Shown in pieces: positions 1 to 11,665 of a stretch of 64,000 nucleotides of DNA. The notes under the pieces are model-generated. The model saw nothing but the letters and a program-made list of their open reading frames with translations. It was not told the origin of the DNA and searched no databases. This DNA comes from Archegozetes longisetosus (Eukaryota > Arthropoda > Arachnida > Sarcoptiformes > Trhypochthoniidae): positions 10,388,220-10,452,219 of the forward strand of contig JAEMBT020000001.1 in NCBI GenBank assembly GCA_018873245.2. The letters run 5' to 3'. Made by a program: the position numbers and the translations under genes. Position 1 is the stretch's first letter. Every line of letters starts with the position of its first letter.

Positions 1-351
1 ATGGCAAACAACAACAGCACAAAAGTTACGGTCACAATATCAGTTATAAACCATAAGTATGAAAAATTTTTAAATATTACCCAATATTGCTGTGTAAGAA
101 AATCATATTTCATAAGCACTAAAATAGTTTTGACTAAATTATCTTTCATCGTGACAAATACTTTAAATAAATTAACTAAAAAACTTGTACATTTCTCAGT
201 TAATTAAAATGTTTGAGTCATACATGGGTTAAGTTAGTTTAGTAAATTTTAAAATATGTAATATGATTGAATAGAATGAAGCCTTCTATTTGGAAACGAT
301 AAAAGTTATAGAGATTTATAGCCAGTTATTAAGCAGTAGTTCGTAGTCTGG
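1..351. other. No recognisable gene
   Basis: AT-rich sequence. An open frame covers the first 207 bases, but it is low-complexity and resembles no family I know. The last 23 bases may belong to the original 3' end of the neighbouring minus-strand ATP-grasp gene (see that entry). Confidence 0.5.
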
Positions 352-1287
352 TCAATTCAGTCCCGAGATAAGCCGCGACCGCACCGGGCCGGAGCGTTCG
401 GTGCCCGTACGCCCGGCACGTTCCTCCGCATCGGGATTGTAGTTGGTATTAGTATTAACATCGTAAACTAATGTGCGACCAGTGATGTCAGTGATGAACT
501 CGATGCCAGAAATATCGATTCCGCTCGAAGCGAGGAAACGTTCCATCGGTATTCGGAGTTTATCAGGGATGCTGTCAACGATAGTGAACTTGTTGCGCAG
601 GGTCCCAGTTGCAGGACAGTTGGCGTCACCTGTCTTACAAGCATCTGCTGGACAAAGTTCAAACCCATCGCTTGTGTCAACCTCCACTGCATAGAGGAAT
701 TGACCACCGACGAACTCCGCACGGGTGATCACTGGACGTGGTGCAAGAACATACTCTTGCAGGAGCTGTAGTCCGTCCACCGGCGGTTCATATTCGTCAC
801 TATTGACATAATTAGCCAAACTTTCACTCGTCCTGAATAGCTTCACGCCTAAGCCTTTTCCACCACGGTTGGGCTTCAGGATCACAGGTTGACCGAAAAA
901 ATGGCGTTCGTATGCCGATATTATTTGGTCGCGGCCAGCTACCAGAGCAGTGCGGGGTGTGGCGATTCCTTGCTTCTCCAGCGCTGAGTATTGTCTGACT
1001 TTGCTGATTTCTAGATCGAGCGCACCCGGGCCATTTATCATTTTGCGTCCCCATCTAGTCAGCCACGCGAGAACGCTGGCAGTCAGCTCAGCTGAGTAGC
1101 GGTGGTCGCGTGTGTGTGAAGATGCACTCATACGGTTATAGAACACGCCTTCTGGTGGTGGAACTGAGAGGTCGAAAGTGCCCGCGTCGAGGAACCATTC
1201 TGTCCAAGGTAGGCCTAGCCGGTCCAAAGCCGTGGCCAGTGGGGGCAACCAGAGTTCGTTTTCGTGCAGAACAAAGATTCGTGCCAT
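352..1287 (-). CDS. Bacterial-type ATP-grasp ligase (RimK-like), probable horizontal transfer
   Basis: Intronless 311-residue frame from the ATG at 1287. ATP-grasp enzymes join a carboxylate to an amine or thiol through an acyl-phosphate; the substrate here is unknown and location is probably cytosolic. Visible features in order: N-terminal pre-ATP-grasp domain (about residues 1-90, VFYNRMSAS), KVRQYSALEKQGIATPRT (about 97-115), the ATP-binding lysine and glycine-rich loop ILKPNRGGKGLGVKLF (about 135-150), the hinge LLQEYV, EVDTSDGFELCPADAC, and the Mg-binding GIEF...VYDVNTNTNYN near the C-terminus. Base composition is strikingly G+C-rich (about half or more; the 3' end much more) between AT-rich flanks, with bacterial-like codon use. 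Oddity: the last ~20 residues look out of frame. From base 412 another frame reads PGAVAAYLGTELTRL and stops at 329, a better match to the usual helical tail, suggesting a 1-nt loss near 412-416. The family call is firm; transfer versus contaminating or chimeric sequence is unresolved. Confidence 0.85.
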   Translation of the reverse strand: MARIFVLHENELWLPPLATALDRLGLPWTEWFLDAGTFDLSVPPPEGVFYNRMSASSHTRDHRYSAELTASVLAWLTRWGRKMINGPGALDLEISKVRQYSALEKQGIATPRTALVAGRDQIISAYERHFFGQPVILKPNRGGKGLGVKLFRTSESLANYVNSDEYEPPVDGLQLLQEYVLAPRPVITRAEFVGGQFLYAVEVDTSDGFELCPADACKTGDANCPATGTLRNKFTIVDSIPDKLRIPMERFLASSGIDISGIEFITDITGRTLVYDVNTNTNYNPDAEERAGRTGTERSGPVRSRLISGLN

Positions 1288-2639
1288 TTTCAATTAAAAC
1301 TGAATTCAAGTAAAAACAAAAATAGTTGCATAACTAATAGTTAAAATCTTCGCTTAAATTCAGTTTCCTTAAAAGTTTTTAAAAATCATTCTACTAGTTA
1401 TCAAATGCTAACTTACACGAAATACAGCTTAACTAAAGTATTTTGTGCTCAAATTTTCTTTAAAGTAATTTTTATGTTTAATAGTATGATATAAATATGA
1501 GCTAAAAATACTGTTATGATTAGCCTGAAAGTAGTAATCTGTTTTAATTTATCACTATCTGTTGCAATTAATTTCGTATAAATGAAGCTTATTGAGAGGT
1601 ACTCTTCATACAGTTTATAGTATTCAAGGTTTTTATTTATCAATGTTATAAAATTAGTATAACATGCAATGGTCTTTTGATATCATTACTTTAGTCACAG
1701 TCTATCTTATGGGCACAGCTATGCTTATGTGTGATGATAGACATTAGCTCAGTTGCCCTGAGTTTGAGTTGAGCTGGACTGATCTAATTCATTAATTGAG
1801 ATTTTTTGTAAAATTTTAATATTTATTAAAAATACTGAAAAATAGGTACAAAATAAGACTTTTAGTCTAAAGCTATAAATAATCTAGGTTTCAATGATAA
1901 TTTTTTACCAAAATTATGAGTAATTAAAATATCAAATGATTAAATCAATGTTTATTAAGAATCAAAGTATTTAAACATTGAGTTCAAACACATTAAATTT
2001 ATTCTGATCTAAACTGCCCAATATTCAATTCTGTCTCCAAGTCTGTTTCTAATTCGTTTTGTATGATCTATTAGTGCAAAATATTTTATTTAAACTAAAC
2101 CTCGTTAGACTATAGAGCATGTTATTTATAGCTATATTATAGAAAGTATCAAATTTCTATTTGGATGAATGGTTTAATAGTAGACTAATAAATTTCATAA
2201 ACTATTACTCCTTGAGCTGAGCTGACCTTGCAGCTCAATGTAATGAGCTTGGGATGTGAGCTGATGTCAACACTACTTGTGTCACGTTTCATAAAGTGAA
2301 ATTAATTTAACGATATAGTAATCAGGAGAGCATTATGTGATAATATTAAGTATTGAGAGTATTAGGTAATACGAAATGTTCCATAAATAATCGCTCAATT
2401 CATGCATTTTACTATAAGCAGACAAAAATAAATATTGTATGGAAATAAATTGATAGATCACAGTAGAATTATACTCATATGATGTGGTTATAACTAAAAC
2501 GCGTAAAATTACAGCTTCAAAGCACATTATATCCGGTAACACAGTCATAATCTTTAAAAAAATGTTCCACTAATCCTTTAACCTTCATTTTATTATCAAA
2601 AGTGATATTTAAGTTTAGCAAAGTGCGAAATGATTAATA
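1288..2639. other. Non-coding, with AGCT-rich degenerate patches
   Basis: No gene recognised. Two short patches (about 1743-1785 and 2211-2265) are crowded with GAGCT/AGCTC words, like patches near 25.6 and 27.2 kb. Confidence 0.45.
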
Positions 2640-3746
2640 TTTTGTATGGTATCCATTCTTTTCAATCACTGCTTGAAGTCTATTTGGCATAGAATTCGCC
2701 AGGTTTGCTGCAAAATTTGCATTCTCTCTCATATTCTCCCAGATGTCAAAAATAGCTAACCAGAGCTCACTTTCAGAAGTTAGGAACCCTCCTCAGAAAC
2801 TGCGATGTTCTGTTGCCCTCAAGCGTCTTAAATAACATTAAGATTTGGCGATTTTCTAGGCGCTTTAAAAAGCTGTCTATATGGAACATTACGTTCAAGC
2901 CAATCTAACACTATATCTCCCCGGTGCACAGGAGAGTTATCTTGATAATAATAAAAATTGCCATCAGGGAACTCATGCTCTGAAAAAGACAAGACCACTT
3001 GATTTAAAATATCAAGATATTTATCAGAATTGAAGCGTCCTTCTATCCGTATTAAAGATCCTAATCCGTTAGCAGTTAATAAACTAAAAACGGGAATTGA
3101 CTTTCGGCTTTCAGTTTCTAAAATATATCGTTAATCAAAAGTGCGATCAATTGGCCGTCTAACTAGCGCTCGTGCACGATGTCCAGTCTGAAAACATGCT
3201 TCATCGACGAATATGGTTTTATCTCATTCGTCGAAATTCAAATATTCATGTGCAAACTATAGACGCTTTGCGCGGTGTCCAGCAGATAAAGATTCTTTCT
3301 TTCGGGCGACACACGAATATAGCTTATTCTCACACAAGCGATTCTCTATTGTATTCTCGCTTATGTCATAACTAATTAAATGCTTTATGTCTTTATTCTT
3401 TATTTATGGATCTTCGGTGGCAGCTAAAACTATCTCTAAATCTTGTTCTGAAGTTGTTATTCTTGGTCTTCCTGGATGTTTCTTAACCCTTGTTTTATTT
3501 AATTATTTATTTTAAAAACCTATAAATCTGTTTTTTCGTTTAAGAAACAAATATCACTAAATTTACTTGCATTTCACCAGTTTCCTCAAATCTTCTGATC
3601 CATTTATAAACTGTCTTCGAGGCGATCGAGATAGCACCTGCAATCTGAATTGGATTCCTTCCACTTCCCAAATGATGTGATTTGAAATCTTTCCCAATTA
3701 TGAAGTGGTTGACCGTTAACTCGGGTGATTGTACTTTGAAAAGCAA
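2640..3746 (-). pseudogene. Tc1-like transposase fossil
   Basis: Decayed Tc1-family transposase on the minus strand. The N-terminal paired-like HTH lies near 3746-3565 (IQIAGAISIASKTVYKWIRRFEETG). It is followed by the GRPR linker with a following Asp (near 3500-3430: KKHPGRPRITTSEQD), a block reading FVDEACFQTGHRARALVRRP near 3210-3150, a degraded DDE-associated SPNLNVI motif near 2860, and the C-terminal NLANSMPNRLQAVIEKNGY near 2715-2655. The frame shifts several times and contains stops, so it cannot encode an active enzyme. I could not find convincing terminal inverted repeats. Confidence 0.75.
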
Positions 3747-4494
3747 TTAATTTGTCATTGTCATTAATTATCACAAAAAATTAACAACTATCGAGATGCC
3801 ATAACAATGCTTTATGCAAAATAAAAATAAATCGCCTCATATTTTCATAGTTTGTTATAAAGGCACGCAAAAGTGAAACCTAAGGTTTATTTAAGTGCAT
3901 CAATCTCTTATTATTTTCATTTTGAACCGCAGAACTTCACTTTTGAATGCGTTACCAGATATAATGTGCTTACTGTACTACCTCACCTCATGCTTCATTT
4001 TTAACTATAACTCTTTTACACATTATAAAGAATTAGGATAAAGGATCATGTTATGTCGATATATATAGTAAAACAGAAGGTAATAAGGTATGAGGGTGGT
4101 ACTTTTGGTATTTATAAGTACTTTTTTGGAAGATGAAATTAAAATATTTTCATCTCATTTTTAAAAATTGATAGCTTCTTGATGATAAAATAAAAAGGTA
4201 GAAAGTAAAAATGTGAGTGTGGAAATGTTGTAATTTCCTTTGTTAATCGAAATTTTTGGAAATGATCTCGGAGATATTAAGACTATACAACAAAGTATGA
4301 TGAAAATATGCCCTACCCTCAACGGCCTATATACTAGTATTGGGTTGTCAACTATTAAATATCGTTTTTTGACTTATATGAATCTTAAAGCTATAAGATT
4401 ATTGAATAATAATCCATTTAATGACATTTTTATGTAAAGGGATTATTGATGTTTACCTTTGATTAAAAGACTCTTAATTCATGTCTATGTAAAC
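3747..4494. other. No recognisable gene
   Basis: AT-rich spacer between two transposon fossils. Nothing supported in it. Confidence 0.4.
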
Positions 4495-4881
4495 ATGAAT
4501 TCGAAAGAACAACACATCCGACATATTCTCTACGAGTCCGAAAGTCACAATAGGAAATAAGGCGACAGAGGCCACGAAGAAAATCGATGACATTTACGAA
4601 AATTCATTGGATGTTCACAAGTGTCACCGATGGTTCGCTAAATTCCGGTTCGGAGACTTCATTCTAGAAGATCTGCCCCGTGGGTGCCCCCAATCGAAGT
4701 GGATAATATAGCTCTGCAAGCGCTCGTCGAATCTGATCTGAGACATGTTACGCGAAATGGCGGCCATAATGGGTTGTTCTCATGAGGCTATTCGACAACA
4801 CTTTAATTCATTTGTAAGTAATAAATCATACTTTATTTCATTAAAAAACGACATTTCAAATTTGACAACTCAATATTGAGG
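4495..4881 (+). pseudogene. Mariner transposase N-terminal fossil
   Basis: Starts with MNSKEQHIRHILYE and continues through frame breaks with typical mariner HTH text: a region equivalent to the WF.KFRxGDFxLED.PR motif near 4630-4690, then VDNIALQALVESDLRHVTRE near 4700-4760 and an IMGCSHEAIRQHF helix near 4765-4810. An in-frame stop lies at about residue 22, and the sequence ends before the DDD catalytic region, so only the DNA-binding part survives. Confidence 0.7.
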
Positions 4882-6558
4882 TATTTCCAGCAAGACCTGA
4901 AAATAACCCTAAATGTCAATAAAGAGTTCCCTTTTTATCTTTTATTTACCTTCACCTGCATAAATCCTACTGTTTTTCGTAAACTTCTAACATCTGTTCT
5001 CTTGCCTCTTATCTGTGTAATCAAATAAGGAAACTATAAAAGCAAAATATTAAACAATCCCTTACGTTAGATTTCATTCGATCTTTAGATTTAAAACGAC
5101 AAATATCACTTTTGTATATTCAAATGTTTGTAAATAAAGTTTCAATTTAGTTTCAGTTATTTTTTTCATAACTTGTTTAATGTCTAAACAAAGTGAGCCT
5201 CACCGAACAGTCACCCACAAGCTGTGATCCTGATTCGGGATCTCAACAACTCTCGACAACACCATTACAACACAATAACACCTCAATATAATCGAATATT
5301 TAAAGAAAAAATAAGACCGATCGGTACAGAAACCCTACACCCAAGACGCACTTTTTTAGTCTCTTTCGAGAAATTTTTGGTTGTAATAGCTTGGGAATTT
5401 TTTGTTTGCAACTTTATACTGATTATAAATATACAAGTGAGCTTATCATAAAAATGGGTCGTCTGAGCCTCAAAAAGGGTGGAATTCTTTTATCTTTCAG
5501 GAAAAAATTTGATTTAAAGTAATTTATCGGCAAAGGCACCTATTCATGGAAAATAGAATTTGCTAGAACGTAAACGAAGGCTCAGCTTAAATTTTTCCAT
5601 TATTGGTACAAATTTTCTAAATTCCGCTATTTAAATATTTTCAACTGTAAAAATTGGATTTTCCTATAAAGTTCTGTTTATGGTAATAAGTAATTTTTTC
5701 ATCAGTTAATTAGTCCAACTGTTAAGGCGATCAAATAATCATGAAATGGCTTTTATAGTTTAAGTATTTGATTTCATCTTGGTCTATAAATTTTTTAGAT
5801 TTCTTTAATGAAAATAGTGGCAAATAAGGTGAATTTGAACTTATATTCGATATCTAAATGATAGATTAACAAGAAAGCCTCTGTACAGGATTGATAATTC
5901 ATTATAAATCTTTAGCAATTTGTTGAGATATTTATGTTGGGATTTGGAGAGTATTGAATATGGTGCAGGTTCAGGATCAGGATAGGCGCTACTGTTGGTC
6001 CAAAATTTCGGAAACTACTAGATGAGCGTCACTTTATTCACGAATGAAACTATTCATGAAATTAGTTTCAAAATAATTAAATTTATATAAAATTTTTTTA
6101 ACTTTAAAACAGCAATAAAGGGACAACATAAATTATGTTTAGAATCTGACGATAGAATGCCGATGTTTTTAAAGATTGCTAAAATTTGTCTTTGATTTCT
6201 TTATTCTGTTTCATAGAAAAGTGGTGACAAAGTAGTTGTTAGATATTGGCAACATGTGTTTGGGATTATTCTGTTTGAAGGTAAATAAAAGTTTTAAAAT
6301 GTATATTTATTGACAAATTTTGAAGCTAAAAACTAAGTAAATCTCAATAACATGAAAAACTTTCAGCGAGTCAAACAAAGATTACTTAAATAAAAAACAA
6401 ATCGAGTTTTATATTTAAAGTATATTTAATAAGGTATTCAATGGTTTGAAAAATTCTTAAAGCAAACATGCTTTTAAATTACTTAAAAATTTTCAGAATT
6501 TTAACAGTCAAACCGATTACTATGACATGTAAGGATTTTTGAGAAGAAACTACTTGAG
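4882..6558. other. No recognisable gene
   Basis: Long AT-rich spacer. One 75-codon frame at 5224-5451 resembles nothing known and lacks protein-like composition. I see no RNA gene or clear repeat here. Confidence 0.4.
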
Positions 6559-9366
6559 CTAAGTATTCACATTTTCATCCAAATTAATTTCTTTTGCAGA
6601 AAATACAGAATCTAAGCCAACAGATGCAGATATTGAGCCAGTTATTTGACCAATTACTGTATCTGTATAGTTTTTAATTATATCTCCTGGAAAATTATGA
6701 AATTTTAGTAAAGCATTGACAACTTCTGCATCGACAGTTCGTAATTCATTTGATGCTTTACCATCCATTTTACGTCTCAATGCTTTAGCAGTAAATTTAA
6801 TATTTAGCTTAAATTGTATTTTCATGTCTGAAATCCAGTTAGCGTATGACGATATTTTAACTGCCGAATATGGAGGCACCTCAACTATTTTTGATAATCT
6901 ATAAGTATGCTCCTTAGAAGTCATTACTTGATAAGAATTTTCTCTTGTTCTTTCATTTGAATTTGTATTTTCTGTGGAATTTGTTTTGCCCTTTGTTGAT
7001 GACTTTGAATTCTCATTTGAATTTGTATTTGACTTCTCGTTTGTTTGGGTCTTCGAATTTGACTCTTCCTGAATTCAAGGTGAATCAGACAATTCAAATT
7101 AATTATTTAAATTATGCTATGCTATCAAATCTGCTTACAGACTAATATGCTTCTTACGTCCTAATCATATTAATATCTACACGATTGTAATATTTTGTAT
7201 ATAAATAACAAATTAATTAAACAAATAAAAGCTATTAAATTACCATTGCAATTTGAAACATGAAAAATTTTAGCGATCTTTCATTATCATAATTCATTTA
7301 GAAATTATAATTAAATGAATATTTTGAATAAAATTTCAAATCTCAGAATCTTAAAAAGAGCCCTTATTTTTCTTTATTATGTGTATAAAATCTTTTGATG
7401 GAATCGTGAACTTTCACAAGTAGTTAGCATTTTAGTTTAAAAAAGTAGATAACAGCAGAAAACTTGGAACTGTGTTTATATTTTTATTTACCGTAGAATC
7501 TGTTCTACTATTGCTGTGTTCATTAGTTGAAGAATATCCTTCTGAGTGACTCACTGATGCCGAAGCTCCAATTCCCATAAAACTAGCAGAAACTGATGCT
7601 GATACCTCTGTGTTACTTGATTTTGTGTCTGAATGAGAATCAGTTTGAGTGTTGGATAATGTATGGGATAAGCTTTGTGACACTGCTTCTGAAGCAGACT
7701 TAGTAAACGATTTTGTCTCTGAACTTAACATCGAATAAAAAATTTAATAATTTAATGAACTGTATAGTTAACACTAGACTTGATTGACAAACCTGGCATC
7801 ACTATCACTCACAGAAGTTTCATCTCTAAGTGACATTGACTTTAAAAACCTCATACTTGTCCCAAATGTAGTTGTGAATGATTCTGTGAGCCTCTTCTCT
7901 ACAGAAACTTCATGATTCAATGATGCGGGCGAGTTGTTGTTAATCACCGCCGTATCGATGAGACTGATTTGCTGCTTATTAGACTCTATAATTTCCTCAA
8001 TCGATTTGTCCCACTCGATTGAATATAATTGAGCAGTTAGTGAATAGTTCTGAAGTACGAAACTAAATAGTATTCTTGGATTGTTTTGATTGTCTGAATC
8101 ATCATAGAACGAACAAGCAGTTTCGTTATATTCGTTCTTCCATTGACTCACACCCAACACATGTTTATCATTTGTTATGGAGTAAATTTTGTAGTATCCT
8201 TAGAGTTTAAATTTAGCTTATAATAATACGTGAATAAGATTGTTTCTTAATTTGATTTACCTTTTTGTTGGGTCGCTTTCAGTGCAAAAAACGGATTGAT
8301 ATTGTGCAATTTAAAAGTGAAATCACATGTATCTGATCCAACACCATCATGAAAGCAATCGAAGGATTGTAATCCTTGCTCGCTGAACGAAACCAACTCA
8401 TTAGTATCGAATGATCTTTTCAAACGAAGTGTATGTTCCTTTTCGGTTGTTGTCATCATGAACAATGTGCTCAAATCTTCGCTTGACTTGTCATTAGGAC
8501 TTCTATAATATGTTTTACAATCTTTGTGATCCAAGTTATTATTCAATGAACATATACCCTAAAATTGAATATATTCTGATGTTATCCCAATGTTTTGTAT
8601 TATAAGTCATCAGTTGATTGCATAAGCATATGATTAGTTACTTTATTAAAATCTATACTTAAATAATCATTTCAAACTGACCATTCCGAATAGTTTTCCC
8701 GTTAAAGCTTCATTGTTATATTTGGATACAATTTTGTAATAGAGTCCTGTGAACATTTCCGTTTCATTTCCGTTCGACGATTTGATCTTCAAGTTTGGAA
8801 AAATTCACTATTTGGATCAATTATTTTAGGTTCGGGTTTATTTTCAAATTTTTATCATCTAATTGACAGATTGTTAAGCCATTCGAATTGCAGCTTCTTG
8901 TCGAAATGAGTCCAATGCTTTGAGTTTGATTGACTGTCCCAACAATCGATTGTAATACGAAACATGAATTATTCAGATTTTTACTTTGATTTAACACTTC
9001 GTTTTTAGTATCATCCGCAAGCATAAGAGACGGGTTAGTTTTTGAATCTAATGGTGATTGAATCCATACGTTTTCTGTCAAACTCAGGTATCGAAACAGA
9101 TAAAATGACCAAAATTGTTGTTCTTTCCGTGAATCTATTGATAACAAACTCGCTTTGTAAGCAAAATCGCAATAGTTTGCCGACTCATCGTGAGAAGCGG
9201 AAACATTATATACTTTTATACACTTATCGCCATTAATTCGATACCAATCCACTTCACAGCAGTCAATTATAACCAACAAATTAATGGATAAAACTGGGGG
9301 AATAGAAAACTAATCATTAAAATTTTTCATGTGCTAAAACTTACATATAAAAGACTTGAAAGCCAT
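6559..9366 (-). CDS. Secreted C-type lectin / aerolysin-like pore-forming fusion protein
   Basis: Seven exons with GT-AG introns of matching phase: 9366-9345, 9293-~8823, ~8792-8682, 8558-8261, 8198-7793, 7723-7492, 7068-6559; about 680 codons. Exon 1 plus the start of exon 2 give a hydrophobic signal peptide beginning MAFKSFIF. Exon 2 is a C-type lectin-like fold (DWYRINGDKCIKVY, then a Cys pair ending GLTICQ); the usual EPN/WND calcium motifs are not evident. Exons 3-7 resemble the aerolysin/ETX-MTX2 beta-pore family: long Ser/Thr/Asn-rich alternating strands (exon 6 and start of exon 7), the likely membrane hairpin, followed by VEVPPYSAVKI, the typical strand after it. Expected role: bind a glycan or cell surface, oligomerise and perforate membranes, as defence or secreted effector (inference). 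Anomaly: the linker between lectin and pore region (about 8850-8790) is out of frame, needing two small indels beside A and T runs, and contains a stop. This is either an assembly error or an early pseudogene; every other exon and splice site is intact. Confidence 0.75.
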
Positions 9367-9463
9367 TTGGATCTTAGTTTGAAATCAATATTTCGACGCA
9401 TACATCAACATTTTAGTTTTTATTTATCTAATAAAATATCTATAGGAATAGCATTGTAGTAAA

Positions 9464-11156
9464 GCAATTTTCAATAGCTGCAAATCGCTGTTTCTATTTG
9501 ATTAAATCAAAGAATTCTTATAATTTGTGATATGTTAATCCAAATAAACTCTAGGATGAATGCGTGTGATCAATTTCAGAGATAGTTTTATATGTTGACC
9601 TTGAAGATCCTCAGAGCGTCAAGAAACTATGAGTCGAGTGATTAACTCAGGTTACTACTAGTAATTAATCTTCGGCTACTAGTTCTAAATGAATGAGACT
9701 GTCTCATGTTTCAAGTAACGAACCATGAAAATCTCTAATTCTCAAGGAATAAGGTTCAAAAAGATTTCGATTAATTAATTGTAGGAAACTTTATTTTACC
9801 ATTCATTCATATATGCATTCTACTTAAGTAAATTTTAATTCACATGGGGCTAGTGAGAAACTGTAGTATTCAATCAAATCCGATGAAAAATGTAAATTTT
9901 CAATTTTGCATTACTCCATTCGTGCATGTTCTAAATTTTGTATCTAACAGCTTCAAAAATTAAATAGAGAGCAAAAATAAATATTAGGAATTATAATAGC
10001 GGTATTGCTTTCAGGGCAATCCTAATTAAACGAATCCCACCCTCCGATACTTATGTAGTATAACTCATGCACTCAAGTACTACCGAGCTTCACATTTAGG
10101 GCTCCGCGTAAATCGAGTTCAAGTCAAGTCTGTTCAAATCGCGATTTGATTTGGAATCGTCTCGAGCTTACCCGAACACTCTAATTCACTGCGACTAATG
10201 AAGTTATTAAGTTGGTTTTAAATTTTTGTAGAGTGGACTCCCTTATATACCAATATGCGCTTTCCAGATGCGCTTTTGAATTTAGTATGGGATTACAGAG
10301 TATTCTTGAAATTTTCAGAATAATCCAAATGGATCTAGTACGTTCTAGAAAATTCTAGAATATTACATAGGATTTTATAGTTTTCTGGAATACTACGTTG
10401 GTTTCTAGAACAATCTAAAGCTTTCTAAAATTGTCCATAAGTTTCTAGAATTTATAGAAAGTTTCAGAAAATTTTTCTGACTTATAAATTCAAGTCTTTC
10501 AAGTCTATTTGGATCCTATCGGACTCAACTCGAGTGCATTCGAGTCTAATCTTTTAGCGATTTTGGTTCGAAAGGTTACTCAATTTGTAAGATTGCTCAA
10601 ATCGGTTCGAGTCGTGCGTAGCACTAAGCTTCACATTCACTATTCTTCCTGACCTATTTCTACCTCACCATTGAAAGTAATGCTTTACGTTCATAGATCA
10701 AACATGAGTTGTAGATCTTAAAACTAGATTAACTTCAAACTTAAATCGTTCATTTATGCCAATTGCCATAATTTTTTACTAGTTTTATATAAATCTGAAA
10801 TAAATTTAAATAAGTATAAACATAAATGAATGTCGGAAGAACAAATTCTATGTTTTATCAAATTTTATTTCTCGAGTAATAGGGATTTATATAGCCCACT
10901 ACTTGTGACTTGAGACAGCCTCATTCCTTGAGTCCTTGTAGCCGAAGATTTGCTACTAGTAGTAACCTATGTTAATTACTACACATTAAGTTTTATGACA
11001 CTTTATGGTCTTCAAGATCAATATACAAAACTATCTCTGATATTGATTATACGTATTCATCTAGAATTTATTTGGATTAACATAATCTTACAAATTCAAA
11101 AAAGTCATTGATTTAATCAAATGGAAACGTAACAATTTACAGTTATTGAAAAAGCC
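9464..11156. repeat. Long imperfect inverted repeat (foldback-type)
   Basis: Bases about 9464-9830 match the reverse complement of about 10820-11156. Clear shared blocks include GATTAAATCAA, ATGTTAATCCAAATAAA, TCAGAGATAGTTTT, GGTTACTACTAGTA and ATCTTCGGCTAC. Divergence is substantial. The spacer of about 1 kb contains TCGAGT-rich degenerate words and the TTCTAGAA array listed separately. Best reading is an old non-autonomous foldback DNA element; no transposase or target duplication was identified. Confidence 0.65.
10290..10482. repeat. Array of TTCTAGAA (heat-shock-element-like) boxes
   Basis: Within about 190 bases there are four exact TTCTAGAA boxes plus several near matches (TTCTGGAA, TTCTAAAA, TAGAAAGTTTC), spaced irregularly at about 10-40 bases. 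The inverted nTTCnnGAAn unit is the recognition core of heat-shock factor. No gene start lies close by, so this may simply be a degenerate tandem repeat inside the surrounding inverted-repeat element. Confidence 0.5.
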
Positions 11157-11665
11157 ACAGTTCTCAGGTATAGTTTGTGTGAACCCTTAAAATAGAAAGT
11201 AGAGCGTGATAAAGAGTTTATTTTTTGAGAATATGAATCAAATTTTAGTATTAAAATTTTATTTAATCTGAAGTGGTTTATGATAAATATCTAATAGAAT
11301 ACTTAACTTTGTCCTTTATCTAATGTTTGAGATTATTAAGTGCAAATTTGGAACATGAGCTAACCAAATAATTTTAAAATCGAAAATTCATATTTAGCAC
11401 ATGATTTGACACAATCAAATGATTTTTAATTAATATAATGCATTTGATTAATACTTATGTATCACATTTTGATTATCCTATGGAACTAAAGAATTTTTTT
11501 CTCGTTGATAAGAAATTTTCTTATTAGATTAATGAAGTTCTTTATAATAACCATAACAACTCACCCTTTATTTTACCCATTACATCGAGAAATTAGTGAA
11601 ATATTTTGGACATTACTTTAAAATAATACTAATTTTAATGAAAAAATTCAAACCTTTAATGAGAA
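11157..11665. other. No recognisable gene
   Basis: AT-rich upstream region of the nuclease remnant. Nothing else supported. Confidence 0.4.

Noticed and set aside
1..207. 68-codon open frame at the window start
   Set aside because: Low-complexity Asn/Lys/Thr-rich, no homology recognised, AT-rich DNA readily yields such frames.
468..1313. Several overlapping open frames on both strands within the ATP-grasp gene
   Set aside because: Shadows created by the high G+C content of the real minus-strand gene.
3172..3375. 67-codon plus-strand frame
   Set aside because: Antisense to the Tc1 transposase fossil, whose motifs are on the minus strand.
2597..3900. CAAAAGTGA(T/A)A words at both sides of the Tc1 fossil as possible ends
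   Set aside because: They are in direct, not inverted, orientation and too short to mean anything.
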